From positions 3,720,001-3,784,000 of the forward strand of contig NZ_CP129212.1 in the NCBI RefSeq assembly GCF_030413175.1: 64,000 nt of DNA, in the 5' to 3' direction. The notes under the pieces are model-generated. The model was not told where the DNA came from and ran no database searches. It saw only the letters and a program-made list of their open reading frames with translations. Within the stretch, counting starts at the first letter, position 1, and each line of letters starts with the position of its first letter. Positions 55,513 to 64,000 of this stretch are shown here, in pieces. The DNA comes from Bradyrhizobium roseum (GTDB lineage Bacteria; Pseudomonadota; Alphaproteobacteria; Rhizobiales; Xanthobacteraceae). Position numbers and translations under genes: made by a program.

Positions 55513-56109
55513 TCAGAGGCGCCGACGTAATCCCACCTGGCCCTGTTCCTCGGAACTGACGCCAGCGTCATACGGCCTGAGCTCGACGGCAGCGGCCGCC
55601 AGGCGCCGGTACAGGTCGCGCCGTCGCGCCAGCGGCCACCAGTCGTAGAGAAAGATCTCGAGCGGCCGCCAGTTCGCGACCCAGCCGAGGATCAGCAGGC
55701 TTTCTTCGACCAGCCGCTGGACCGGATTTGCAAGCACGTATCCGGCGGCAAATCGCGCGGCGACGAAGCATGCGACGAGGATTGGAATTCCGATCGCTAG
55801 CGAGCGTCGGCCGATCCGGAACAGCTCATTGAGGTCGTTCTGGACGGCAACAGCCCGGCCCTCGAAATAGTGATGAAATGCCGCGTTCAGTTCGGCGGAA
55901 TTCGCAGCGCGCGCATCGCCTTCCCGGACATGGACGGCAATCCTGATCGGACGCTTGTCGGGCAGTTCGCGGGCCCAGCCGACGATGTATTCTTCGGCCT
56001 CCTGATCGAGATCCTTTTCCCAGAACGGAAATGGATCGAGCGTATGAAAAAGCTGGGCCAGCCGATCGACGCGGATTTCGATCAGATGCTCCGCATCTTG
56101 CGTTGCCAT
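55513..56109 (-). CDS. Hypothetical membrane protein, 198 residues
   Basis: I do not recognise it. Residues 1-95 are soluble with a helical core (EIRVDRLAQLFHTLDPFPFW). Two hydrophobic segments follow (LAIGIPILVACFVAARFAAGY and LLILGWVANWRPLEIFLYDWW), then a charged tail. The longer frame upstream overlaps the rhodanese gene and its composition changes there, so ATG 56109 is chosen, though its ribosome site is weak. It lies 100 bases behind the rhodanese gene and may share its transcript. Confidence 0.65.
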   Translation of the reverse strand: MATQDAEHLIEIRVDRLAQLFHTLDPFPFWEKDLDQEAEEYIVGWARELPDKRPIRIAVHVREGDARAANSAELNAAFHHYFEGRAVAVQNDLNELFRIGRRSLAIGIPILVACFVAARFAAGYVLANPVQRLVEESLLILGWVANWRPLEIFLYDWWPLARRRDLYRRLAAAAVELRPYDAGVSSEEQGQVGLRRRL

Positions 56110-56209
56110 GGCGTCGTGATTCCGGACATGCGGCCTGCCCCGCAAGCCGCATTTCTGAACCCATCTCGGCCCGCCGACTTGCGCCAGGTCAAGGCCGCCT
56201 GGGCGCCGA

Positions 56210-56587
56210 TCAGGCCTTTTCCACCTCTCCGCCCGCATCCAGCCAGCCCTTGAAGCCGCCGAGGTTGCGGACGTTGGAATAACCCATGTCCTTGAGGGTC
56301 TTGCCGACGAGTGCTGAGCGTCCGCCGGAAGCACAATAGGCGATCACGGTCTTGGCGCGGTCGAAGGCTGCGTCATGCATCGCCGAGGCCGGATCGGCGC
56401 GAAACTCGACAAGGCCACGCGGGACGGCAAGCGCGCCCGGGACCTTTCCCGAAGTCGCCACTTCTGCAGGCTCGCGAACGTCAAGAAACAGGACGTCGGG
56501 CCTGCCCAGCAATCCCTTGGCTTCGTCCGGGCTGATGCGCGGCACGGCGGCCTCTGCTTCGGCCAGCATCGCTTGTACTGTTTTCAT
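56210..56587 (-). CDS. Rhodanese-domain sulfurtransferase
   Basis: A 125-residue single-domain rhodanese. The active-site cysteine is in IAYCASGGRSA, and FLDVREPAEVATSGKVPGA is the structural motif. It transfers sulfane sulfur, for example to cyanide or thiols. AAGGAAAC precedes the ATG. The FixK box at 56707-56720 would start a minus-strand transcript near 56672, 85 bases before the gene, so low-oxygen control is possible. Confidence 0.92.
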   Translation of the reverse strand: MKTVQAMLAEAEAAVPRISPDEAKGLLGRPDVLFLDVREPAEVATSGKVPGALAVPRGLVEFRADPASAMHDAAFDRAKTVIAYCASGGRSALVGKTLKDMGYSNVRNLGGFKGWLDAGGEVEKA

Positions 56588-56706
56588 GTTGTTTCCTTCA
56601 TGGTTCGCCACGGCGGGCACATCCTCATCTAGGTCGCGATCGCGGCGATGCAAAGCCAAATCGGCCGCTGGTCGCAATTGCCGCAACGATCTATGGCACT
56701 CTGGCC

Positions 56707-56720
56707 TTGATTTCGATCAA
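56707..56720. promoter_or_regulatory. FixK/FNR-type box (perfect)
   Basis: TTGATTTCGATCAA, between the divergent rhodanese and cytochrome b561 genes. Predicted starts are near 56672 (minus) and 56755 (plus); the latter is the first base of the cytochrome start codon. Confidence 0.82.
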
Positions 56721-56754
56721 GTGAACTCCTTGAGGACTGCGCTATTCTTTCGTG

Positions 56755-57327
56755 ATGCAAATTCTCAATTCCCCCGCGCGGTACGGCGCGATTGCGCAGT
56801 CACTACACTGGAGCGTGGTGTTGCTGGTCCTGCTTGCGTGGGGATTGGGGGTTGTGGGTGACGAGGTTCCGAAAGGCACTGCGGAAGCCGCTGTCTTGTT
56901 CGTACACATGTCCGCCGGGCTGCTGGTCGTGTTCCTCACGATGATGCGCTTGTTGTGGCGCCTCGCCGATCCGTCTCCGCAACCGGAAAGAACTGAGTTC
57001 GGCAACTTTGCCTTCGCAGGGTGGATAGGCCTGGGGGCCAAACTGGCACATCTCGGGCTATATGTGTTGCTGGTCGCGGTCCCCCTCCTCGGCATCGCCG
57101 TTGAATTTGCGCGCGGCAAAGGGTTGCCTGTCTTCGGACTGTTCGAAATCGCTACGCCATGGCCGGCTGACCGGGCCCTGGCACGAAATCTCAAGGGCAT
57201 CCATGAACTGCTGGCCCACGGGCTGATGGCTCTAGCCGGCCTGCACGCGGTGTCGGCACTGATCCACCACTGGATCTTCCACGACAACACCTTGGTTCGA
57301 ATGCTGCCGGGATCGCGGGGCCGATAA
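56755..57327 (+). CDS. Cytochrome b561 (CybB family)
   Basis: A 190-residue di-haem membrane protein with four helices. Histidines suited to haem ligation are in AQSLHWSVVLL, LFVHMSAGLL, GIHELLAHGLMAL and HAVSALIHHW. CybB-type proteins move electrons between ubiquinol and other carriers. The ATG at 56755 has no ribosome site nearby (GAGGA is 18 bases away), and the FixK box centre is 41.5 bases upstream of its first base, so the mRNA may be leaderless. GTG 56752 is a less likely start. Confidence 0.9.
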   Translation: MQILNSPARYGAIAQSLHWSVVLLVLLAWGLGVVGDEVPKGTAEAAVLFVHMSAGLLVVFLTMMRLLWRLADPSPQPERTEFGNFAFAGWIGLGAKLAHLGLYVLLVAVPLLGIAVEFARGKGLPVFGLFEIATPWPADRALARNLKGIHELLAHGLMALAGLHAVSALIHHWIFHDNTLVRMLPGSRGR

Positions 57328-57330
57328 CGA

Positions 57331-57430
57331 GCGCATCGCCTCCGGCGACACCGCATTGATCCCGTCGCCGCAGTCGAAACGCACCACCGGGCGATGCGGC
57401 CTCCCTGCCCTTTGATTTCCCGAAACCTCA
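57331..57430 (-). pseudogene. Decayed 5' fragment of an enoyl-CoA hydratase gene
   Basis: The minus strand reads RPVVRFDCGDGINAVSPEAM, closely matching RIAVVRFDRGDGVNAMSPEA of the crotonase at 58613-59419. The flanking CCCTGCCCTTTGATTTC and CAGCTCAG are shared with 59433-59467. The rest of the gene is absent, so this is a partial duplicate or leftover. Confidence 0.65.
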
Positions 57431-57706
57431 GCTCAGACAGAGAGCACGTGCCACGGCGGCTCGGGCGGGACGAAGTGCAAAAAAAAGAATGGGATTGAAG
57501 AGTGCGCGCGTTAACTAAACAACGCTGCTCTTGCTCAAGTAATATACGCAAAACATAGTTTCGATCAAGAATTGTTCTTTCGTTCTTCCTTCGCCAGTTT
57601 CCCGAAACCAAACGGTTCTCGCATCTATTCGAATGCCCTCCGAGCAGTGCGACGTCGTCGCGCTGGAACGAGGACGCATGTCCTCCAGGCACAAGGTGGT
57701 GATTTC
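57431..57706. other. Intergenic region before the methyltransferase gene
   Basis: No coding sequence supported. A short AT-rich patch (57515-57580) may hold the methyltransferase promoter. No FixK box seen. Confidence 0.45.
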
Positions 57707-58552
57707 ATGAACGAACGACAGCCAAGCCGGACCGCTCTCGGCGCAGCAGGATATCGTGCAGCCCATCAGCAATTGGACGGCGGTGCGGTGTTCTTCGACC
57801 CCTTCGCCCTCACCATTCTCGGTGACGGTGCCGACGCCATCATCGCGGGGTTATCCGCCGACCCGGCTCAGCAGCGCACACGCATCTTCATGGCGGCGCG
57901 CAGCCGTTTCGCCGAGGATTGTCTTGGCGCAGCCGTTTCGCGCGGTGTGCGGCAAGCGGTGGTTCTCGGAGCCGGCTTCGATACATTTGCGCTGCGCAAT
58001 CCCTATTCGGACCTGGGGTTGCGGGTTTTTGAGGTCGACCATGCCGCGACCCAGGCCTGGAAACGCAGGCGCCTGTCAGAGGTCGGCCTCGCCATTCCGG
58101 CGTCGTTGACCTTCGCGGCCATCGACTTCGAAACCGATGATCTCGGTCACGGGCTCCGTGACGCCGGCTTCGATCCGGATCGTCCCGCGTTCTTCATCTG
58201 GCTTGGCGTCGTACCCTATCTTGGTCGAGCAGCCATCGCGGCCACGTTGCGCTACATCGCCAGTGTCCCGAAATCCGAGGTGGTGTTCGATTACAGCGAG
58301 CCTCTGGAGAACTACCCTCCGGAGTGGCGAGCCACGATCGTTGAACTCGCGGCCTTCACGGCCGCAATCGGCGAACCCTGGCTTAGTCATTTCGATCCCG
58401 ACGAGATCGCGCAGGAGCTTCGTGGGCACGGCTTCGGGGAGCTCGAGGACGTCGGGATGTCTGAGGTGGCCGTACGCTATCTGGGGGCGCCCGCCGGCGG
58501 CCCCGAGGTTGGTGCCGGGCCGCATGTGATCCGCGCAGCCCGTACGCCGTGA
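57707..58552 (+). CDS. SAM-dependent methyltransferase (leucine carboxyl methyltransferase-like family)
   Basis: A 281-residue class I methyltransferase of the LCM/PPM-like family. The SAM loop is VVLGAGFDTFALR, the acidic loop FEVDHAATQAWKRRRL, and the post-SAM motif FIWLGVVPYLGRAA. Bacterial members often methylate small molecules in secondary metabolism; the substrate here is unknown. AAGGTGGTG precedes the ATG. It stands alone between a decayed crotonase fragment and an intact convergent crotonase gene. Confidence 0.88.
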   Translation: MNERQPSRTALGAAGYRAAHQQLDGGAVFFDPFALTILGDGADAIIAGLSADPAQQRTRIFMAARSRFAEDCLGAAVSRGVRQAVVLGAGFDTFALRNPYSDLGLRVFEVDHAATQAWKRRRLSEVGLAIPASLTFAAIDFETDDLGHGLRDAGFDPDRPAFFIWLGVVPYLGRAAIAATLRYIASVPKSEVVFDYSEPLENYPPEWRATIVELAAFTAAIGEPWLSHFDPDEIAQELRGHGFGELEDVGMSEVAVRYLGAPAGGPEVGAGPHVIRAARTP

Positions 58553-58612
58553 TCGTCGGGTCGAAGGCCCGGTGCGCTCAACAACCGGCGCACCGGGCAA
58601 GCCGGCATCGAT

Positions 58613-59419
58613 CTACCTTCCCCTGAACTTCGGCTTGCGCCGTTCCAGGAACGCGGCGACCCCCTCCTTGTGATCCTCGCTCATGCTCGCCAGCGCAAAC
58701 TGGTCGACGTCCATGTGGCTGGCGAGATCGTCGAGTGCATGCGCCAGGCGGTTGACCGTCAGCTTGGTCATCGCGACCGAGAGCGGCGGCTGGGCGGCCA
58801 CCTTGGCGGCGAGCGCCATCGCGGCGTCGAAGGCCTTGCCGGGGTCGGCTACCTCCTCCACCAGACGCCATTCGTAGGCCTCGGCGGCGGTGATGCGCTG
58901 ATCGGCAAGGATCACGGCCTGCTTGGTGCGCGCCGGTCCCATTAGATGCAGCATGCGCGGCACGCTCTGCCAGCTCATGTTCATGCCGAGCCCGATTTCG
59001 GGTACCCGCATGTGAGCGTCTTTCGCCATCACCCGAAAATCCAGCGCGACCGCCAGCGCGACGCCGCCGCCGACGCAAAAGCCTTCGATGGCGCCGATGG
59101 TGATCTGCTCCATTTCCTGCCATGCCCGCGTCATCCGCGGCCCGAGTTTCAGGTGGCGGCGGAGCGCGCCGAGGTCCATGGATTTGCGGGAGCGGCCCTC
59201 GGGGTCCTTCAAATCGAAACCCGCGCTGAACGATTTTGGGCCGCCGGTCAGCACCACGACCGAGGTCGTATCGTCATCCTCAAAATTTCGCGCCGCATCC
59301 GTGAGCTGGCGCATCGCTTCCGGCGACATCGCGTTGACGCCATCGCCGCGGTCGAAGCGAACCACCGCAATGCGGCCGTCCGGGCCAAGACCCGTCTCAA
59401 TCTTTACGAATTCTGCCAA
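58613..59419 (-). CDS. Enoyl-CoA hydratase/isomerase (crotonase family)
   Basis: A 268-residue crotonase. The oxyanion-hole regions are FSAGFDLKDPEG and IEGFCVGGGVALAVALDF, and PEIGLGMNMSWQS follows where hydratases often carry a catalytic Glu. The exact reaction cannot be set, since isomerases and hydrolases share the fold. It is a single gene with a barrel-like protein gene upstream on the same strand. A decayed partial copy lies 1.2 kb away at 57331. Confidence 0.9.
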   Translation of the reverse strand: MAEFVKIETGLGPDGRIAVVRFDRGDGVNAMSPEAMRQLTDAARNFEDDDTTSVVVLTGGPKSFSAGFDLKDPEGRSRKSMDLGALRRHLKLGPRMTRAWQEMEQITIGAIEGFCVGGGVALAVALDFRVMAKDAHMRVPEIGLGMNMSWQSVPRMLHLMGPARTKQAVILADQRITAAEAYEWRLVEEVADPGKAFDAAMALAAKVAAQPPLSVAMTKLTVNRLAHALDDLASHMDVDQFALASMSEDHKEGVAAFLERRKPKFRGR

Positions 59420-59492
59420 CGCACGGCCCCCCTCTCCCTGCCCTTTGATTTCATCGAACCTTAGCTCAGAAACCGGCCGGCTTGGGAAGCGC

Positions 59493-60254
59493 TTAAAGAT
59501 GGCCCGTACGGTGCTGCTCAGGCCTGCTGTCGGGCACCGGGAAACGGATCGTCGTGCCGAGCGTGATCCAGTTGGCGTTTTCGCCCGTGATATTGCGGCC
59601 GTAGATCAGGTCGACCGAGAAAATCTCGTTGGGCCGGTAGCGCACGCCGGTCTGAAACCGCGGCTGGACCACGCGCGGCGTATCCGATTGGCCCGCCTGG
59701 CCAAAGGCTTCAATGGTCCACTGCAAGGTTTCCGTGAACTTCCAGTCGAAGCCGATGCCGTAGAGCAGATAGTGTCGATCGACGCTGCGGTCCCACAGCC
59801 AGCCGCCGTTGAAATTGAGGCGCGTGTTTTCGCCGAGCCGGAACGTCGCTGGCACGACCGCAAAGGCGGTCAGGTTTTCGCCGGTCAAGACATCGAAGGC
59901 GCCGCCGGCGTAAAGCGAAAAGCCGAGCCTGCCGATGCCGGTCGGCGCGATGTTCATCTTGGCTTTCGGCGAGAACGTATTGCTCCACTCCCCGTCGCTG
60001 CGCGCACGGTTCATGTTCATGCTGAGTTCAACCGGCTGAAACAGGTTGACCACGCAGGACGGGTTTGCCACGGCCGAGAAATCGGTATTGGAGGCGGCCG
60101 ACAACCAGCTTTCGATCTTGCACGATGCTGCTTCGCCAATGTCGGCAGCATCGACCGCATAGGCGCCGTTGGCCGCCCGCGCCTCGCCGGCCGGCAACCA
60201 GGCGGAAATCGCCGCCGCGACCGCTATGGCCGTGCACCCTGCCCTGATCCCCAT
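59493..60254 (-). CDS. Putative outer-membrane beta-barrel protein
   Basis: A 253-residue protein with a signal peptide (about 1-28, ending GEARAANG). The mature part has many alternating hydrophobic strands rich in Gly, Asn and aromatics ([50 protein letters not shown]), as in outer-membrane barrels. Two cysteines lie in the early mature part. No family name is claimed. Its start is 63 bases from the divergent nitrile hydratase operon, and the two may share regulation. Confidence 0.7.
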   Translation of the reverse strand: MGIRAGCTAIAVAAAISAWLPAGEARAANGAYAVDAADIGEAASCKIESWLSAASNTDFSAVANPSCVVNLFQPVELSMNMNRARSDGEWSNTFSPKAKMNIAPTGIGRLGFSLYAGGAFDVLTGENLTAFAVVPATFRLGENTRLNFNGGWLWDRSVDRHYLLYGIGFDWKFTETLQWTIEAFGQAGQSDTPRVVQPRFQTGVRYRPNEIFSVDLIYGRNITGENANWITLGTTIRFPVPDSRPEQHRTGHL

Positions 60255-60316
60255 CGGCAAATGCTAGCAGAGTCTCCGCCTCGACATATCAGGGATTTTG
60301 CGCCTATCCTGACGCC

Positions 60317-60967
60317 ATGAGCGACCATGATCACGACCACCACGACCATCATCACCACGACCACGGTCACGACCATTCCGAACTGTCGGAGACCGAACTG
60401 CGCGTGCGTGCGCTGGAAACGATCCTGACCGAGAAGGGCTATGTCGATCCGGCGGCGCTGGATGCCATCATCCAGGCCTACGAAACCCGGATCGGCCCGC
60501 ATAATGGCGCGCAGGTCGTCGCCAAGGCCTGGACCGACCCCGCCTTCAGGCAGGCCCTGCTCGCCGACGCCAGTGCGGCGGTGAGCACGCTCGGCCATGT
60601 CAGCCGGGTCGGCGACCACCTCGTCGCGGTCGAGAACACGCCGCAGCGCCACAACATGGTCGTTTGTACGCTATGCTCCTGCTATCCCTGGGAAATGCTG
60701 GGTCTTCCCCCGGTCTGGTACAAGGCCGCGCCCTATCGCTCCCGCGCGGTCAAGGATCCGCGCGGCGTGCTGGCCGATTTCGGCGTCAGCCTGCCGAAGG
60801 AAACCGAAATCAGGGTGTGGGATTCGACCGCCGAGACCCGCTTCCTGGTGCTGCCGATGCGGCCCGAGGGCACCGACGGATGGAGCGAGCAGCAGCTGGC
60901 CGAACTCGTCACGCGCGATTCCATGATCGGGACAGGTTTCCCGAAAACGCCGGGAGCGCCATCGTGA
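60317..60967 (+). CDS. nthA: Nitrile hydratase alpha subunit, cobalt type
   Basis: A 216-residue catalytic subunit that hydrates nitriles to amides. The metal site is V-Cys117-T-L-Cys120-Ser121-Cys122 (VCTLCSC); threonine in the second position indicates cobalt, while iron enzymes usually have serine. The N-terminus is unusual: 11 of the first 20 residues are histidine, alternating with aspartate. The start ATG is at 60317. The beta gene overlaps its stop by four bases. Confidence 0.94.
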   Translation: MSDHDHDHHDHHHHDHGHDHSELSETELRVRALETILTEKGYVDPAALDAIIQAYETRIGPHNGAQVVAKAWTDPAFRQALLADASAAVSTLGHVSRVGDHLVAVENTPQRHNMVVCTLCSCYPWEMLGLPPVWYKAAPYRSRAVKDPRGVLADFGVSLPKETEIRVWDSTAETRFLVLPMRPEGTDGWSEQQLAELVTRDSMIGTGFPKTPGAPS

Positions 60968-61623
60968 ACGGCGTCCACGACATGGGCGGCATGGACGGCT
61001 TTGGCAAGGTCGAGCCCGAGCCGAACGAGCCGATGTTCCATACCGAATGGGAAGCGCGCGTGCTGGCCATGGTGCGGGCGATGGGCGCCGCCGGCGCCTT
61101 CAACATCGACACATCGCGCTTCTATCGCGAGATGCTGCCGCCGCACGTCTATCTTTCCAGCTCCTACTACAAGAAATGGTTCCTCGGTCTCGAGGATATG
61201 CTGGTCGACAAGGGGTTCATCGCTGCTGAAGAGGTTGCAGCCGGGCACGCATCGAAGCCGCCGAAAATGCTCAAGCACGGCAAGTTCGCGCTGGTCGATG
61301 TTGAACGCGTGATGGTGCGCGGAAAGTTCGGCCGCCCGGCTCCCGCCGCCCCAAAATTCAAGGCAGGCGCTCGTGTGCGCGCCAAGAACATTCATCCGGC
61401 GACGCACACGCGGCTGCCGCGCTATGTGCGCGGCCATGTCGGCGTGATCGAGCGCGACCATGGCTGTCATGTATTTCCGGATACGGCCGCGATGGAAGCC
61501 GGCGAGGATCCGCAATGGCTCTACACCGTCGTGTTCGAGGGCGCCGAGTTATGGGGCCCGGACGCCGATCCGACGGTGAAGATCTCCGTTGACGCGTTTG
61601 AACCCTATCTGGAGCCGGTGTGA
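60964..61623 (+). CDS. nthB: Nitrile hydratase beta subunit
   Basis: A 219-residue partner of the alpha subunit; it supplies part of the active-site pocket. [13 protein letters not shown] is the universal beta-subunit start, and the SH3-like C-terminal part includes [20 protein letters not shown] and VFEGAELWG. The start is GTG, overlapping the nthA stop (GTGA). The accessory gene overlaps its stop by one base. Confidence 0.94.
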   Translation: MNGVHDMGGMDGFGKVEPEPNEPMFHTEWEARVLAMVRAMGAAGAFNIDTSRFYREMLPPHVYLSSSYYKKWFLGLEDMLVDKGFIAAEEVAAGHASKPPKMLKHGKFALVDVERVMVRGKFGRPAPAAPKFKAGARVRAKNIHPATHTRLPRYVRGHVGVIERDHGCHVFPDTAAMEAGEDPQWLYTVVFEGAELWGPDADPTVKISVDAFEPYLEPV

Positions 61624-62000
61624 TGGATACCGCTGCCGCCGCGCGCGCGACCGCCGCCGTGCCGGGCATTCCGCGTGACGATTCCGGCCCGGTGTTTCGC
61701 GAACCCTGGGAGGCGCAGGCGTTTGCGATGGCGCTGGCCTTGCACGAGCGCGGCCTGTTCAGCTGGACCGAGTGGGCTGCAGCCCTCGCCGACCATATCA
61801 AGCGCGCCCAGGCTGCGGGCGATCCGGACACCGGCGAGACCTATTACCGGCATTGGCTGGCGACGCTGGAGCATCTGGTGGCGACCAAGGGCGTTGCAAG
61901 CATCGAAACGCTGCACCGCTACCGCGATGCCTGGGACCACGCCGCCGACCGCACGCCGCATGGCATGCCGATCGAACTGAGGCCGGCGGATTTCCGTTAA
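61623..62000 (+). CDS. Nitrile hydratase accessory/activator protein
   Basis: A 125-residue protein similar in shape to the N-terminal half of beta subunits ([20 protein letters not shown] and [15 protein letters not shown]). Such proteins deliver cobalt to the alpha subunit by subunit exchange. It lacks a metal-binding motif of its own, so the His-rich tail of the alpha subunit may do part of that job (inference). It overlaps the nthB stop by one base and ends against the convergent queC gene with a four-base overlap. Confidence 0.87.
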   Translation: MDTAAAARATAAVPGIPRDDSGPVFREPWEAQAFAMALALHERGLFSWTEWAAALADHIKRAQAAGDPDTGETYYRHWLATLEHLVATKGVASIETLHRYRDAWDHAADRTPHGMPIELRPADFR

Positions 62001-62710
62001 GGCTGCGCCGCGTATTCCCGCCAGCCCTTCGCGCGCAATGCGCAGGCGGGACACTCGCCGCAACCATAACCCCATTCATGCTGCGCGCCGCGCTCGCCGA
62101 GGTAACAGGTGTGGGAGTGCTCGCGGATCAGGTCGACCAGCCCTGCCCCGCCCAGATCATGCGCCAGCTTCCAGGTGGAGGCCTTGTCGAGCCACATCAG
62201 CGGCGTGTGCAATTCAAAGTTTTTCGCCATGCCGAGATTGAGCGCGGACTGCAGCGCCTGGATGGTTTCGTCGCGGCAATCCGGATAGCCGGAATAGTCG
62301 GTCTCGCACATGCCGCCGATGATGTGGCGGATACCGCGCCGGTACGCCAGCGCTGCCGCAAACGTGAGGAACACCAAGTTGCGGCCGGGTACGAACGTAT
62401 TGGGCAGGCCGTCCGCACCCATTTCGATGGCGACGTCGCGGGTCAGCGCGGTGTCGGAAATCTCCGCCAGTGTCGGGATTTCCAGCGTATGGCTGTCGCC
62501 GAGTCTTGCCGCCCAATCCGGCCGCAGCGATCGGATGCCCGACAATAGCCGGTCGCGGCATTCAAGCTCGATGGCGTGACGCTGGCCGTAGCTGAAGCCG
62601 AGCATTTCGACCCGCGCAAAGCGCTGCAGCGCCCAGGCGAGACAGGTGGTGGAATCCTGCCCGCCGGAAAACAGCACCAGCGCCGTCTCGGAGGATGAGT
62701 GGTCGTTCAT
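61997..62710 (-). CDS. queC: 7-cyano-7-deazaguanine synthase
   Basis: A 237-residue ATP-dependent enzyme of the queuosine pathway that makes preQ0. [12 protein letters not shown] is the PP-loop, [16 protein letters not shown] a conserved substrate helix, and the zinc cysteines are in [16 protein letters not shown]. It is usually found with queD and queE, which are not in this window. Its end overlaps the nitrile hydratase accessory gene on the other strand. Confidence 0.95.
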   Translation of the reverse strand: MNDHSSSETALVLFSGGQDSTTCLAWALQRFARVEMLGFSYGQRHAIELECRDRLLSGIRSLRPDWAARLGDSHTLEIPTLAEISDTALTRDVAIEMGADGLPNTFVPGRNLVFLTFAAALAYRRGIRHIIGGMCETDYSGYPDCRDETIQALQSALNLGMAKNFELHTPLMWLDKASTWKLAHDLGGAGLVDLIREHSHTCYLGERGAQHEWGYGCGECPACALRAKGWREYAAQP

Positions 62711-62838
62711 GACAGGCCATTAGCATTCCCGCGTCTTGCGGCCAACCGGTGGAAATTGCCGGATTCTGCCCCGTTCCGCTGGGATCGCCGCGCCGCTTGC
62801 GGCATAAAGCGCGTGTCCTTCCCGGCAACGGAATTCCC

Positions 62839-63678
62839 ATGACCCCTTCCCGCGACATTTCACGGCTGCTCGAAATCATGGCGGCGCTGCGCACGCCCGT
62901 CACCGGCTGCCCATGGGACCTCGAGCAGAATTTTGCGACGATCGTGCCCTACACGATCGAGGAGGCCTATGAGGTGGCCGACGCGATCTCGCGTGGCGAT
63001 CTTGATGATCTGCGCGAGGAACTCGGCGACCTGCTGCTGCAGGTCGTCTATCACGCCCGCATGGCGGAAGAACAAAACGCCTTTGCGTTCGGCGACGTGG
63101 TCGAGGCGATCACGACGAAGATGATCCGCCGCCACCCGCATGTGTTCGCCGACAAGGACGGCCATATCGCTCCCGCCGGCGTCAAGAGCGCCTGGGAACG
63201 CATCAAGGCCGAGGAAAAGGCCGAGCGCGCTGCACGGCGACCGTCGGAAGGAACCGCGCACAAATCGCTGCTGTCTGGGATCAAGGCCGGCCAGCCGGCA
63301 CTGACGCGGGCGATGGAATTGCAGCGCAAGGCCTCCGCCGTTGGTTTCGACTGGAACGATCCCCGCGCGGTGCTGGCTAAAATTCGCGAAGAGGCCGACG
63401 AGATCGAAGCGGCGCTGGAGGGCGGCAGTGCGGACGAACTCGCCGAGGAGACCGGCGATCTCCTGTTCGCGCTGGTCAACCTCGCTCGCCATGTCGGCGC
63501 CGATCCGGAAAGCGCGCTGCGCAGTACCAACGCCAAGTTTGAACGGCGTTTTGCTTTTATCGAGCGCGCGCTAGAGGCGGGGGGCCGGACACTGGAACAG
63601 GCATCACTAGACGAGATGGACGGGCTGTGGAATGCGGCGAAGGATGAGGAGAAGCCGGTGTCAGAGCGACGCAAGTAA
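62839..63678 (+). CDS. mazG: Nucleoside triphosphate pyrophosphohydrolase MazG
   Basis: A 279-residue house-cleaning enzyme that hydrolyses NTPs to NMPs. It has two MazG domains: CPWDLEQNFATIVPYTIEEA and EELGDLLLQVV in the first, and KIREEADEIEAALEGG with EETGDLLFALVN in the second. The EExxE/D metal residues are present in both. Length is typical. It stands alone; the gene on its left is divergent and the one on its right convergent. Confidence 0.94.
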   Translation: MTPSRDISRLLEIMAALRTPVTGCPWDLEQNFATIVPYTIEEAYEVADAISRGDLDDLREELGDLLLQVVYHARMAEEQNAFAFGDVVEAITTKMIRRHPHVFADKDGHIAPAGVKSAWERIKAEEKAERAARRPSEGTAHKSLLSGIKAGQPALTRAMELQRKASAVGFDWNDPRAVLAKIREEADEIEAALEGGSADELAEETGDLLFALVNLARHVGADPESALRSTNAKFERRFAFIERALEAGGRTLEQASLDEMDGLWNAAKDEEKPVSERRK

Positions 63679-63732
63679 GCGCACCGCTAATTTAGTGTGA
63701 ATGTCTCTTGAGATGAGTTTGAACGGCTAACT

Positions 63733-64000
63733 TTACTCTTGCTCGGCTGCAATCAGAAGGCGGAGCCATTCTGCGAACGAGTTGGCGATAAATGCCGGGG
63801 TCTGATCCGGACCCAACTCATGGTTCCAGAAGACGATGCGATGCTCATCGTCAACAACATCCCGGGCATCGAGACAGTGTTGGTTTCCAAAGCCATCATT
63901 GTAGAAGGTGACGAGATGTCGCGGCAGCGGCGGAGACATTTCGGTACGCTCGCTCAGCGTCATTTCTTTCAGCTGCCGCCACGACTCGATTCTTGCGCCA
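63733..64000 (-). CDS. SMI1/KNR4 (SUKH)-like protein, partial
   Basis: The open frame runs out of the window on the right; 88 residues are visible and the N-terminal part is missing. HLVTFYNDGFGNQHCLDARD and IVFWNHELG with SFAEWLRLLI at the end resemble SUKH-fold proteins, many of which are immunity proteins for toxins or stand-alone housekeeping genes. Internal ATGs near 63963 are possible starts but would break the fold. No toxin gene is visible. Confidence 0.6.
   Translation of the reverse strand, partial: GARIESWRQLKEMTLSERTEMSPPLPRHLVTFYNDGFGNQHCLDARDVVDDEHRIVFWNHELGPDQTPAFIANSFAEWLRLLIAAEQE

Overview
The window looks like chromosomal DNA of a Bradyrhizobium-type alphaproteobacterium. 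It is GC-rich and holds a fixL-like gene whose haem and phosphorylation residues fall on the same numbers as in B. japonicum FixL (His200, Arg220, His291), together with complete fixNOQP and fixGHIS operons. No plasmid, phage or CRISPR signature was seen; the only mobile DNA is broken IS481-type remnants beside a tRNA-Ser gene.

Region 1 (1-36 kb) is a low-oxygen fitness island. It starts with fixL, cut by the left edge. It contains three universal stress proteins, CBS and CBS-BON proteins, a small heat shock protein, a zinc alcohol dehydrogenase, a kinase-like/ATPase protein, a CHAD protein, a phasin-like protein and PHA polymerase, and a Pat-like acyl-CoA synthetase/acetyltransferase. A long minus-strand cluster (22.7 to 13.9 kb) carries DUF883 and holin-like membrane proteins, a P-type ATPase, a Usp, an AMP-phosphorylase-type enzyme, a PRPP-synthetase-like enzyme and a beta-CASP nuclease. 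A compact Mla lipid transporter, a small cytochrome c and an FNR/FixK-type regulator follow. Then come two small proteins, the cbb3 oxidase genes fixNOQP and its assembly genes fixGHIS. Thirteen FixK/FNR-type palindromes (TTGA/C-N6-T/GCAA, one imperfect) stand in this region, nearly all placed so that a start site 41.5 bp from the box centre falls just before a gene. The region reads as one regulon of the FixL-FixJ-FixK cascade.

Region 2 (36-38.8 kb) is a decayed junction with a hydrolase fragment, IS481 remnants, tRNA-Ser(UGA) and two very small membrane-protein ORFs.

Region 3 (38.8-49.6 kb) is mostly housekeeping: rlpA, an epoxide-hydrolase-like gene, then dac-tmk-holB-metG-tatD-MBL hydrolase in one tightly packed plus-strand run. 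A lipoprotein gene, a DUF2975/XRE pair and a monooxygenase-like gene follow.

Region 4 (49.6-64 kb) is metabolic and accessory. It has an acyl-CoA synthetase, a fused TRAP transporter with its binding protein, a sirtuin, and a rhodanese divergent from a cytochrome b561 with a FixK box between them. It also has a methyltransferase, a crotonase with a decayed copy nearby, a barrel-like protein, a cobalt-type nitrile hydratase operon with a histidine-rich alpha subunit, queC, mazG and a SUKH-like gene cut by the right edge.
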